64,000 bases of DNA, from positions 62,001-126,000 of the forward strand of contig CAVTBE010000011.1 in assembly GCA_963732845.1 (NCBI GenBank), in the 5' to 3' direction. The notes under the pieces were generated by a model, which saw nothing but the letters and a program-made list of their open reading frames with translations, was not told the DNA's origin and made no database searches. The position numbers and the translations under genes were made by a program. This DNA is from CAVSRC01 sp963732845. Lineage in GTDB: Bacteria; Pseudomonadota; Alphaproteobacteria; Rhizobiales; Kaistiaceae. Shown piece after piece: positions 17,311 through 26,134 of this stretch (position 1 is its first letter; each line of letters opens with the position of its first letter).

Positions 17311-18330
17311 CTACGGCCGGAACATTACCTTGGAATAGGCAAGCTTGCCTGCTCTGTATTCTTCGAAAATCCGCGGCAGCTCGGCGAGGTCGAGATCGTG
17401 GCTGATCAGGAACTCCCACTTCAGCCGGCCGTCGGAGAGCGCCGCCACCGTTTCGGTCCACTGCTTGCCCGGGAAGGGCGCGCCGAAGCTGTTCCATGAG
17501 CCGTGCAGGCTCAGTTCCTGGCGCAGGAAGGTCTGGAAGGTGGCGTTGTCGAAGGTCACTGCCGGCACCGGAATGCCGATGAACGAGACGTGGGCACCCG
17601 GACCGCCGAGGAGCACCGCGGCATTGATGGTGGCGTCGATGCCGACCGCCTCGACCACGACGTCGGCGCGCTTCTTGGTCTCGGATACCTTCTGCGTGTA
17701 AAGGCCCATCGTCGCGCCGGCCTCGGTGGCGAGGTCGAGCTTGTCCTGGCTGACGTCGACGGCGATGACGTCGGTCGCGCCCATCAGACGCATCCACTGG
17801 ATGACGTAGAGGCCGATCGGGCCGCAGCCGACCACCGCGCCGGTCTGCCCGACAGTCATGCCGCCGGCCTTCCACAGCGAATGCAGCGCGATCGAGGCGG
17901 GATCAACCATGGCGATTGCGCGCGGGTCGGAATTCTGCGGCACTTTGAGCAGGTTGCCGACCGGCACCGCCACGAACTCGGCATAAGCACCGTCGCGCCG
18001 ACTGCCGAAATAGTCGTAGTTGCGGCAGCGCGAAAAATTGCCCGTCTTGCACTGGTCGCACTCGTAGCAGGGCAGCAGCGGCGGGATGGCGACCAGTTCG
18101 CCGATCTCCCAGCCCGCGACGCCCGCACCGAGCTCGGCAATCTTGCCGGAAAACTCATGGCCCGTGATAAGCGGCATCTTGTGCGCGCCCTTGACCAGCA
18201 TGCGGGCCCAATCCGATCCACACACGCCGACCGAGGCGACCCTTACCACAACTTCATTTGGCCCGGCTTCCGGCTTCGGGCTGTCCTCGAGCCGGATATC
18301 GCCGGGAGCATGCAGAACAATCGACCTCAT
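17311..18330 (-). CDS. Zinc-dependent alcohol/polyol dehydrogenase (GatD-like)
   Basis: A 339-residue medium-chain dehydrogenase. Catalytic zinc motifs are GVCGSDWARM (Cys about 38) and GHEFSGKIAEL (His/Glu). The structural zinc cluster is CYECDQCKTGNFSRC (four Cys), and the NAD-binding motif is VVGCGPIGLYVIQ. It most resembles galactitol-1-phosphate/sorbitol dehydrogenase-type enzymes. It is first in the leftward operon with the SorC regulator, deoC and ALDH16. The ATG at 18330 follows AAGGAAAA and lies 13 bases downstream of the operator pair. The substrate is probably a polyol or sugar phosphate that feeds DeoC, but this is inferred from context. Confidence 0.85.
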   Translation of the reverse strand: MRSIVLHAPGDIRLEDSPKPEAGPNEVVVRVASVGVCGSDWARMLVKGAHKMPLITGHEFSGKIAELGAGVAGWEIGELVAIPPLLPCYECDQCKTGNFSRCRNYDYFGSRRDGAYAEFVAVPVGNLLKVPQNSDPRAIAMVDPASIALHSLWKAGGMTVGQTGAVVGCGPIGLYVIQWMRLMGATDVIAVDVSQDKLDLATEAGATMGLYTQKVSETKKRADVVVEAVGIDATINAAVLLGGPGAHVSFIGIPVPAVTFDNATFQTFLRQELSLHGSWNSFGAPFPGKQWTETVAALSDGRLKWEFLISHDLDLAELPRIFEEYRAGKLAYSKVMFRP

Positions 18331-18343
18331 TTTTCCTTGCCCC

Positions 18344-18374
18344 TCACATATGTGACCATAGATCACATATGTGA
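18344..18374. promoter_or_regulatory. Tandem TCACATATGTGA operators
   Basis: Two copies of the perfect 12-base palindrome TCACATATGTGA, at 18344-18355 and 18363-18374, with centres 19 bases apart. They lie directly upstream of the dehydrogenase start at 18330, close to or over its ribosome-binding region. The near two-turn spacing suggests cooperative binding of two dimers on one DNA face. The SorC/DeoR-type protein encoded two genes down is the obvious candidate. Confidence 0.78.
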
Positions 18375-18375
18375 G

Positions 18376-19008
18376 AATATGGCCCTCCGTGTGTCCTGTC
18401 AATTTTCGTTTCGCGGCGCGGCTTTCCGGGCGTGGACCGGTTGCGCTATGCCATCGCCGGAAGTGGACGGCCTGGGGCCGGGAGCCGTCTGGCGGGAGCA
18501 GGACATCGAATCCGCCGTTCCCGCGGCCGCGCGTCGAAAGCCCCGCCGTACTCCATTCGCGGCGAAAAGCGAATGGTGGCGACTGGCAACCATCGGATCA
18601 GATGATCAGCCTGACCGTACCGCCATCGGCTCTGTGATTCACCCCGTTCATGGCCCAATTCGTCGCCAGTTGAAGTACGCCGCGGCCGTGCATCGCCGGA
18701 TCGATCAGCCTGCGCACGAGGTTCCCCGCCGCCAGTGGCAGGCCTCTAGTCTAGGCAGGCGGCGGTCTGCCGGCGGTTGCGCCCGCTGGCCCGGCAGGCG
18801 GAGGATTGCCGGCGGTCGCAGGCGAAGCCGCACTCGGTGATCATGGCGATGATCGTCGTCGCGTCCGGTTCGTTGGCCGTGCGCGGCAGCTGCGCTGCCC
18901 ATGGCTCGCAGCTCTTCTGGGCCACGACCAGGGCATCCGGGATCGAGACGTCCCGCTTCGCTCGGGCCCGCCACGGCGCGACCCGAGCGGCTGGCGGGGA
19001 GGCCCGGG
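18376..19008. other. Gene-poor spacer upstream of the deo operon
   Basis: A 633-base stretch without a supported gene. On the minus strand a start-less open frame, about 19010 down to the stop at 18746, reads VSIPDALVVAQKSCEPWAAQ and onwards. Another, ending at 18598, reads HGRGVLQLATNWAMNGVNHR near its end. Their composition is protein-like, but there is no start codon with a ribosome site and no recognised family, so they may be remnants of decayed genes or chance. Confidence 0.35.
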
Positions 19009-20379
19009 TTAGCCGAGGACCTCCTTGACCGCCTCGGCGAAGGCGCCGACGACGATGTCGGCCTCCGCGCGCGTCAGGCAGAGCGGCGGCGCGAAGCCGA
19101 CGATATCGCCCTGCGGCATGGCGCGGGCGATGACCCCGCGCTTGAGGAGGGCGGCGACGACGCGCGGGCCGACCTTCTCACCAGGGGCGAAGAAGGTGCG
19201 GCTGTCCCGGTCCTCGACGAATTCGACGGCACACAGCATGCCCACGCCACGCACCTCGCCGACGTTCCTGTGGCCGCCGACGGCGTCACGCATCGCTTCC
19301 GTGAAATAGGCGCCGACGTCACCGGCATTGGCGACGATGCCCAACGCATCGATGAGCTTGAGATTGGCGACGCCGGCAGCGGCGCCGATCGGATGGGCGG
19401 AATAGGTCCAGCCATGGCCGATGGGGCCGTATTCGTCGGTGCCCTGCATCAGCACCTGCCACATGCGGTCGCCAACGATCGAGCCGGACAATGGCGCATA
19501 GGCCGAGGTCAGCCCCTTGGCGATGGTGATGATGTCGGGCTCGATGCCGTATTTGTCGGAGCCGAACATGGTGCCGAGCCGCCCGAAGCCGGTCACCACC
19601 TCGTCGGCGATGATGAGGATGTCGTGCTTCCTGAGTACCGCCTGGATGGCTGGCCAGTAGCCCTCGGGCGGCGGCACGATGCCGCCGGTGCCGAGCACCG
19701 GCTCGCCGATGAAGGCGGCGATGGTGTCGGCGCCCTCGCGCTCAATCAGCGCCTCCAGCTCGGCGACGCAATGGGCGACGAAGTCGGCTTCGCTCATGTC
19801 GAGCTTCGGCCGGCGGAAGTAGTAGGGCGCCTCGGTGTGCAGCACATAGGGCAGCGGCAGGTCGAACTTCTTGTGGAAGGCTTCCAGCCCGGTGAGCGAG
19901 CCGGTCATCAGGCCGGAGCCGTGATAGCCGCGCCAGCGCGAGATGATCTTCTTCTTCTCCGGCCGGCCGAGGATGTTGTTGTAGTACCAGACGAGCTTCA
20001 CGTTGGTCTCGTTGGCGTCGGAGCCGGAGAGGCCGAAATAGACCTTGGACATGTTGGCCGGCGCGCGCTCCAGCACCATCCGGGCCAGCGTGATCGAAGC
20101 CTCGGTGCCGTGGCCGACATAAGCGTGGTAATAGGCGAGTTCGCGCGCCTGGGCGGCGATCGCCTCGGCGATCTCCTGACGGCCGTAGCCGACATTGACG
20201 CAGTAGAGGCCGGCGAAGGCATCGAGCAGCCGCGTGCCGTCGCGATCCTCGATATAGACGCCGGAACCGCCGGTGACGATGCGGTTCGGGCTCTCGCCGC
20301 GGGCGTGCTGGGCGAGGTGGGTCGAGGGATGGAAGAAGTTCTCCCGGTCCCACTTGTCGAGTTGATCGTTGGCGAGCAT
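19009..20379 (-). CDS. doeD: Class III aminotransferase of ectoine degradation (2,4-diaminobutyrate transaminase)
   Basis: A 456-residue PLP-dependent omega-aminotransferase. The PLP lysine is Lys288 (DIITIAKGLTSAY); the preceding IIADEVVTGFGRLG holds the cofactor Asp, and FGLSGSDANETNVKLVWYY is the phosphate cup. In ectoine catabolism the product (DoeD/Atf) removes the 4-amino group of L-2,4-diaminobutyrate to give aspartate semialdehyde. It lies 38 bases downstream of the semialdehyde dehydrogenase gene, in the same leftward group as asnC and ehuADCB, matching known ectoine clusters (asnC-ssd-atf). Specificity is assigned from context; the family alone also covers beta-alanine and GABA enzymes. 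Confidence 0.85.
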   Translation of the reverse strand: MLANDQLDKWDRENFFHPSTHLAQHARGESPNRIVTGGSGVYIEDRDGTRLLDAFAGLYCVNVGYGRQEIAEAIAAQARELAYYHAYVGHGTEASITLARMVLERAPANMSKVYFGLSGSDANETNVKLVWYYNNILGRPEKKKIISRWRGYHGSGLMTGSLTGLEAFHKKFDLPLPYVLHTEAPYYFRRPKLDMSEADFVAHCVAELEALIEREGADTIAAFIGEPVLGTGGIVPPPEGYWPAIQAVLRKHDILIIADEVVTGFGRLGTMFGSDKYGIEPDIITIAKGLTSAYAPLSGSIVGDRMWQVLMQGTDEYGPIGHGWTYSAHPIGAAAGVANLKLIDALGIVANAGDVGAYFTEAMRDAVGGHRNVGEVRGVGMLCAVEFVEDRDSRTFFAPGEKVGPRVVAALLKRGVIARAMPQGDIVGFAPPLCLTRAEADIVVGAFAEAVKEVLG

Positions 20380-20417
20380 GGCTGCTCCTTTCTCTATTTT
20401 GATTTTGCGCCGCTGCC

Positions 20418-21863
20418 CTAGAGCCAGTTGCGGCAGACGTATTTGACCTCGGTGAAGGCTTCCATGCCGAGACGGGCGCCCTCGCGCCCGATTCCGGATT
20501 GCTTGACGCCGCCGAAGGGGATCGGCGCGCCGGTGACCTTGGTGCGGTTGACCGCGACCATGCCGTATTGCAGCGCCCGGCTTGTCCGGTAGATGCGGCG
20601 CGGCTCGTTGGTGTGGAGATAGGCGACAAGACCGTATTGGCTGGCATTGGCCCGTGCCACCACTTCGTCCTCGCTGTCGAAGGGGGTGAGCGGGGCCACC
20701 GGTCCGAAGGTCTCCTCGCGCATGATGAGGGCGTCGTCGGGCACGTCGGCAAGTACGGTCGGGGCGAAGAAGAGCGGCCCGACCGGATGGCCGTCGCCGC
20801 CGGCGAGGCAGCGGGCGCCTCTTTTCAGTGCATCGGCGACATGGGCCTTCTGCTTGGCGACAGCGCCGGCATTCATCAGCGGGCCGATGTCGGGATCCTG
20901 CATCCCGGGCCCGACGGTGAGCGCTGCGGCGGCTGCGGCAAAGCGCCGGCAGAATTCGTCATAGAGCGGCCGCTCGATGAAGAAGCGGTTGGCGGCCAGG
21001 CAGTCCTGGCCGGAGGTGACGAACTTGGCCTTGATGGCTTCCTCGACGGCGCGGTCGAGATCGGCATCGGCGAAGACGATGAAGGGGGCGTGACCGCCGA
21101 GCTCGAGGACCAGATGCTTGACGGTCTCGGCCGACTGGCGAAAGAGCAGCCGGCCGACCTCGGTGGAGCCGGTGAAGGAGAGCACGCGCACGCGGGCGTC
21201 CTCCGTCCAGGCCGGGACGATTTCAGATGCGCGGCCGGTGACGATGTTGAAGACGCCAGCGGGGATGCCGGCGCGCCCGGCGAGCACGGCCAGCGCGATC
21301 GCCGTGAACGGCGTCTCGTGCGAGGGATGGGCAACCGCCGTGCAGCCGGCGGCGAGCGCTGCCGCCGCCTTGCGGGTGAGCATGGCGGCGGGGAAGTTCC
21401 ACGGTGTCACCAGCGCGGCGACGCCCGCCGGTTCGCGCCAGACCTCGACCTCGGCGCCGTGGAGGTGCGAGGTGTCGCTCTCGATGTTCGGCCGCTTGGC
21501 CTCCTCGGCATAGAACTCGATGAAGGAGGCGGCGTAGTCGATCTCGCCGCGGGCCTCGCTGAGCGGCTTGCCCTGCTCCATGGTCATGATGACGGCAAGG
21601 TCGTCGCGTGCCGCCATAACCAGATCGAACCATCGGCGCAGCAGATGCGAGCGCTCCTGGGGCAGCAGGGCCGACCAGGCGGGAAAGGCGGCCGCCGCGG
21701 CATCGACGGCGCCGGTCGCATCGGTCCGGTCAAGCGCGGGGACACGGCCGATAATGGCGCCGCTGGCCGGGTCGGTGACGGCGAGGCTTGCGCGGTGGTC
21801 GAGCCCGATCTGCCGGCCGCCGACGATCGCGGCGGCGGGAAACAGTTCAGGGTCCGCCAGCAC
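20418..21863 (-). CDS. doeC: Aspartate/succinate-semialdehyde dehydrogenase of ectoine degradation (5' end frame-broken)
   Basis: NAD(P)-dependent aldehyde dehydrogenase, GabD/DoeC type. It oxidises aspartate semialdehyde to aspartate as the last step of ectoine breakdown. Catalytic Glu is in LVLELGGHAPF and Cys in SGQDCLAANRF; VTPWNFPAAML and SFTGSTEVGRLL are the usual cofactor motifs. The frame given starts at a GTG at 21863 (481 residues). However, an ATG at 21915 (MVNAAAAPRPSADPN) sits 6 bases after a perfect AGGAGG and enters this frame only if one base is removed from GAATTCGGGGGG (about 21863-21874). The true protein is therefore probably 498 residues, with a frame error near its N-terminus. 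Confidence 0.85.
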   Translation of the reverse strand: MLADPELFPAAAIVGGRQIGLDHRASLAVTDPASGAIIGRVPALDRTDATGAVDAAAAAFPAWSALLPQERSHLLRRWFDLVMAARDDLAVIMTMEQGKPLSEARGEIDYAASFIEFYAEEAKRPNIESDTSHLHGAEVEVWREPAGVAALVTPWNFPAAMLTRKAAAALAAGCTAVAHPSHETPFTAIALAVLAGRAGIPAGVFNIVTGRASEIVPAWTEDARVRVLSFTGSTEVGRLLFRQSAETVKHLVLELGGHAPFIVFADADLDRAVEEAIKAKFVTSGQDCLAANRFFIERPLYDEFCRRFAAAAAALTVGPGMQDPDIGPLMNAGAVAKQKAHVADALKRGARCLAGGDGHPVGPLFFAPTVLADVPDDALIMREETFGPVAPLTPFDSEDEVVARANASQYGLVAYLHTNEPRRIYRTSRALQYGMVAVNRTKVTGAPIPFGGVKQSGIGREGARLGMEAFTEVKYVCRNWL

Positions 21864-22033
21864 CCCCCGAATTCGGATCCGCGGACGGGCGTGGCGCGGC
21901 AGCAGCGTTGACCATTCATCGCCTCCTGTCGGGCGTTGCGACAATAGAGGCCGTGCGGCAGAGGCATTCGCCAAACTGGCGTGCGAATTCGGAGGAATGT
22001 CCTGCCCGGCCGCGGCCCGGGGCGGAAGATTGC

Positions 22034-22537
22034 CTATGCCGGGGGTTGGGCGAGCAGCTGCACCGGGATCGGTTCGTTCTTCACCGGCGCGGTGACGACG
22101 TAGGTGAAATAGCGCTGGACGCCGATCTTGCGGGCGAGCAGGCGTTCGATCAGTTCCTGGTAGTCGGCCAGGTGCCGCACCACCACCTTGCACAGATAGT
22201 CGATGCCGCCGCCCACTGCCCAGCACTCGATGATCTCGGGCACCTCGGCGATCGCCTGCTCGAAGCGCTGGAAGTCCTCGCTGCGGTGGTTCTCGATGCT
22301 GACCTCGACGAAGACGATGGTCACCGGCCCGAAGGCCTTGAGCGAGATGTGGGCGCCGTAGCTCTCGATGATGCCGGCCTGCTCCAGCCGGTTCAGCCGC
22401 TCCCAGCACGGCGTCGAGGACAGGTTGACGCGCTCGGCCAGGGCCGCCTTCGACAGCCGACCCTCACGCTGCAGGATACTGAGGATCTTGATGTCCCGCG
22501 CATCCAGCCTCGGCGTGCCGTTCTTGACTGCGCTCAC
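22034..22537 (-). CDS. asnC: Lrp/AsnC-family regulator of ectoine catabolism
   Basis: A 167-residue Lrp/AsnC regulator. The winged HTH is at the N-terminus (LDARDIKILSILQREGRLSK, then ALAERVNLSSTPCWERLNRL). The C-terminal RAM effector domain includes EVPEIIECWAVGGGIDYLCK. It corresponds to AsnC/DoeX, which accompanies the ssd and aminotransferase genes in many ectoine clusters and senses degradation intermediates. The GTG at 22537 gives the usual family length; the frame is open to an ATG at 22612, which would add 25 atypical residues. It is transcribed with the dehydrogenase and aminotransferase. Confidence 0.87.
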   Translation of the reverse strand: MSAVKNGTPRLDARDIKILSILQREGRLSKAALAERVNLSSTPCWERLNRLEQAGIIESYGAHISLKAFGPVTIVFVEVSIENHRSEDFQRFEQAIAEVPEIIECWAVGGGIDYLCKVVVRHLADYQELIERLLARKIGVQRYFTYVVTAPVKNEPIPVQLLAQPPA

Positions 22538-22661
22538 ACCAGTCGTCCGTCCTGTCCATCGACGGGAGAAGCCTAATGCGGCCGGGGCCGCGGCGTCCAG
22601 AGCGGAAGTCATGCAAAGACCAGGCCGTTTCCGGTTCCGCCGACGGGCGGAGCCTAGGTTT

Positions 22662-23431
<770 letters not shown>

Positions 23432-23435
<4 letters not shown>

Positions 23436-24127
23436 CTGAGGGGCAATCCTGTCTTGGGGAGGCTGACGTCGATCCAGCGCACGAACGCCGAGGCGAGCAG
23501 CGTCAGGATGAGGTAGAGCCCACCGACCATGGACAACGGCACGAGATAGTCGAAGGTCTGGTCGCCGATGATCTTGGCGACGTTGAGCATCTCCAGAACG
23601 GTGACCACCGAGAGCACCGGCACGTCCTTCATGATCGACACTAGGTAGTTGCCGAGCGCCGGAACGATGCGCGGCACCGCCTGTGGCAGGACGACATGGG
23701 TGAAGGTGCGCACATGGGAGAAGTCGAGCGCCTTGGCGGCGTCGTGCTGGCCGGGCGGTATCGCCTCGATGCCGGCGCGGTAGACCTCCGCCGTATAGGC
23801 TGAGTACTGGACGCCGAGCGCCAGAGCGCCGGTGAGGAAGGCGGGCAGCACGATGCCGTAATCGGGCAGGACGTAATAGAGAAAGAAGAGCTGCACCAGA
23901 AGCGGCGTATCGCGGAAGAACTCGGTGAGGATGAGCGCCGGATAGGAGACGATCTTGAGCGGCACGCGCTTGAGGACGGCGAAGACCAGGCCGAGGCCGA
24001 GCGCGATGGCAAAGCCGGCGATCGAGGCTTCGATGGTTACCCACATGCCGACCAGCAGCATGGGCAGAATCGACCAGGCGAAGGCCAGTTCGCCGTGCGC
24101 GGTGTCCCAGTGGAAGCCGAACAACAT
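23432..24127 (-). CDS. ehuD: Ectoine/hydroxyectoine ABC importer permease
   Basis: A 231-residue inner-membrane permease of the His/Glu/Gln/Arg family with about five helices. The coupling-helix region is GIEAIPPGQHDAAKALDF..TFTHVVLPQA, where the ATPase docks. FFRDTPLLVQLFFLYYVLP is the conserved helix-2 region of the family. It sits 4 bases after ehuC and overlaps ehuA. It forms a heterodimer with EhuC. Confidence 0.9.
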
Positions 24128-24131
24128 CTGC

Positions 24132-24797
24132 CTAGCTCCCGCGCCAGCGGCCGACGGAGTGCTCGAGCACGCGCATGATGGCGGTCAGCACCAGTGCCAT
24201 GCCGAAATACATCAGCAGGATCATGCTGTAGATCGTGGTCGAATCCTGTGTGAAGTTGCGGATCTGCTCGGCGCGGAAGGCGAGGTCACCGAGGCTGATC
24301 AGCGAGGCCAGCGCGGTGTCCTTGAGGTTCTGCACGGCGAGATTGCCGAAGGAGGGCATCATCTCGGGGATGGCCTGGGGCAGGGCGATGCGCCACAGCG
24401 TCTGGCGCTGGGTAAAGTCGAGCGCCTTGGCGGCCTCGTACTGGCTCCACGGCACCGCCTGGATGGCGCCGCGCACGACCTCGGCGCCGTAGGCGCCGAT
24501 GTTGAGGCCAAGCGCGACAACGCCGGCGGTCACCGGGGGAAGTCTCAGATTGATGCCGATGGCGTCGCCGGCGATCGGCAGGGCGAAATAGAGCCAGAAG
24601 AGCTGGACGAGCAGCGAGGTGCCGCGGAAGATCTCGATATAGACGATCGAGAAGCCCTTGATCGCCCAGTTGCGGGAGGTCTTGCCGATGCCGAAGGCGA
24701 AGGCGCAGAGCGCGCCGAGGATGGTGGACAAGACCGCCAGCTCGATGGTGATCCAGGCTCCCTGAAGGAGCGGTCGAAGATACTCAGCCCAGTGCAC
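24132..24797 (-). CDS. ehuC: Ectoine/hydroxyectoine ABC importer permease
   Basis: A 221-residue permease, partner of EhuD. IFRGTSLLVQLFWLYFALP and the EAA-like loop AIQAVPWSQYEAAKALDFTQ..LWRIALPQA define the polar-amino-acid permease family. The start MHWAEYLRPLLQGAWITIEL is chosen as the first ATG of the frame. A 120-base gap with a strong stem-loop (24834-24858) separates it from ehuB. Confidence 0.9.
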   Translation of the reverse strand: MHWAEYLRPLLQGAWITIELAVLSTILGALCAFAFGIGKTSRNWAIKGFSIVYIEIFRGTSLLVQLFWLYFALPIAGDAIGINLRLPPVTAGVVALGLNIGAYGAEVVRGAIQAVPWSQYEAAKALDFTQRQTLWRIALPQAIPEMMPSFGNLAVQNLKDTALASLISLGDLAFRAEQIRNFTQDSTTIYSMILLMYFGMALVLTAIMRVLEHSVGRWRGS

Positions 24798-24833
24798 CGG
24801 CGAAGCACCCCCTTTTCACCGTCCGCGGGGGAA

Positions 24834-24858
24834 GCCGGGCGCCCCCGCGACGCCCGGC
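24834..24858 (-). terminator. Intercistronic stem-loop between ehuB and ehuC
   Basis: Arms GCCGGGCG (24834-24841) and CGCCCGGC (24851-24858) form a perfect 8-base stem with a 9-base loop, 60 bases downstream of the ehuB stop. There is no long T-run, so it more likely protects or partly terminates the ehuB message than ends the operon. Similar hairpins follow three other binding-protein genes in this window. Confidence 0.6.
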
Positions 24859-24917
24859 TGTAGTCTTGCAGGTTTCGGGCCGTTTACTCTCCCCGGCCCG
24901 CAGCAGGTGTCAGGCAG

Positions 24918-25790
24918 TTAGCCCTTGCACAGCTGCTCGGTGGTCTTGGCCGTCGAGCCGGCGATGTCGGCCGGCGTGAAGCCGTAGCCGGAGAGGATCT
25001 CCTTCCAGGCGTCGGTCTTCTTGAACTTCACCAGCTCGGCGTTGAAGGCGTCGCGCAGATCTGCCGAGTCGCTGTTGAAGTTGAAGCCGCCCCAGCTGCG
25101 CACTTCCTTGCCGTCGACCACCGGATCGACGAAATCGGGGGCGAGCTCGACCTTGTCGCTCTTCTTGGCGAGCTCGCTGGCGGTGAGGCCGGTGGCGGCA
25201 TAGGCGTCGGCGCGGCCGGTGGCGACCGTCGAGATGGCGTCGGCATTGGCCGCGATGGTGACGATGTTGCCCTCCGGCACGCCCAGCGCCTGCATCATGT
25301 TGAGCTGGTCGGCGCCGGCCATGATGGCGACCTTCACCCCATCCTTCTTGAAATCGGTGTAGGTGTGGAGGCCCATCGGGTCGCCGGCCTTCACCAGAAG
25401 ACCTTCGCCATAGGAGCTGTTGGGCTCGGAGTAGACCACCTTCAGGCAGCGCTCGGGACGGATGGCCATCTCGGCGGCGGTCATGTCGAAGCGGTTGGCC
25501 TGCAGGCCGGGGATCAGCGACGAGAAGTTGGTGACCACCCACTGGATATTGTCGGGCTCGATGCCGAGCGCCTTGACCACCGCCTTGGCGACGTCGGGAC
25601 CGGCGCCCTTGGCATCGCCGTTCGGATCGACATAGCCATAGGGGATCTCGTTGGCGACCGCGATGCGGATATAGCCGCGATCCTTGATTTCCTTGAGGGT
25701 GACCGCATTGGCGGCGGCCGCCGTCATGGCTGTGGCGGCAAGCGCGGCGAGGGCGGTAACGAAGTATCGGGAGCGTATGCGTCGTGCCAT
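24918..25790 (-). CDS. ehuB: Ectoine/hydroxyectoine-binding protein
   Basis: A 290-residue periplasmic binding protein, cluster F type. The signal peptide is MARRIRSRYFVTALAALAAT with cleavage near ANA. The mature part starts VTLKEIKDRGYIRIAVANEI, followed by PYGYVDPNGDAKGAGPDVAK, WVVTNFSSLIPGLQANRFDM and MAIRPERCLKV. These match EhuB, whose aromatic residues form the cation-pi box for ectoines. It leads the ehuBCDA operon and is divergent from eutB across a 344-base region. The ATG at 25790 is the only start that gives a proper signal peptide. Confidence 0.92.
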   Translation of the reverse strand: MARRIRSRYFVTALAALAATAMTAAAANAVTLKEIKDRGYIRIAVANEIPYGYVDPNGDAKGAGPDVAKAVVKALGIEPDNIQWVVTNFSSLIPGLQANRFDMTAAEMAIRPERCLKVVYSEPNSSYGEGLLVKAGDPMGLHTYTDFKKDGVKVAIMAGADQLNMMQALGVPEGNIVTIAANADAISTVATGRADAYAATGLTASELAKKSDKVELAPDFVDPVVDGKEVRSWGGFNFNSDSADLRDAFNAELVKFKKTDAWKEILSGYGFTPADIAGSTAKTTEQLCKG

Positions 25791-26134
25791 GTTCCTGGTC
25801 CTTCCGGTGGGTTGCTGGAGCTGGTGTTGCCGGCCACGGCAAGTTGGTCGAGAACATCGATGGAGCGTTCCGCGGCACGCGGACTGGTACGACGTCTGTT
25901 TTCCTGGATGTCCCCGTATTGTCCTGTGACTCCAGCGTTGCGGAGAGCGGTTTCGGTGTCGAGGGAGAATATGACTGTTTTTAATGCCCGGGACAGGAGG
26001 ATCGGCTGTCGGTCCGGGACAGATTGGAGAGATCGACTGTGCCGGCGTGGACATAGTGTTGCGCGATGTCCGCAGGGGAACACGCTGGCTCTCTCGCGGT
26101 TCGGGCCGAACGGCGTCGCCATGGGGGCTGAGGC
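25791..26134. other. Divergent ehuB/eutB control region
   Basis: 344 bases between the import operon (leftward) and the eutBCDE operon (rightward). No gene is supported here and the short open frames are low quality. Both promoters must lie within it, but no palindrome clear enough to call as an operator was found. The MocR/GntR-type regulator EnuR often encoded in such clusters is absent. Confidence 0.5.

Noticed and set aside
21869..21884. EcoRI, BamHI and SacII sites side by side (GAATTCGGATCCGCGG), as in a cloning polylinker
   Set aside because: The surrounding sequence is continuous native dehydrogenase coding sequence, with no vector sequence on either side; treated as coincidence apart from the frame issue at GAATTC.
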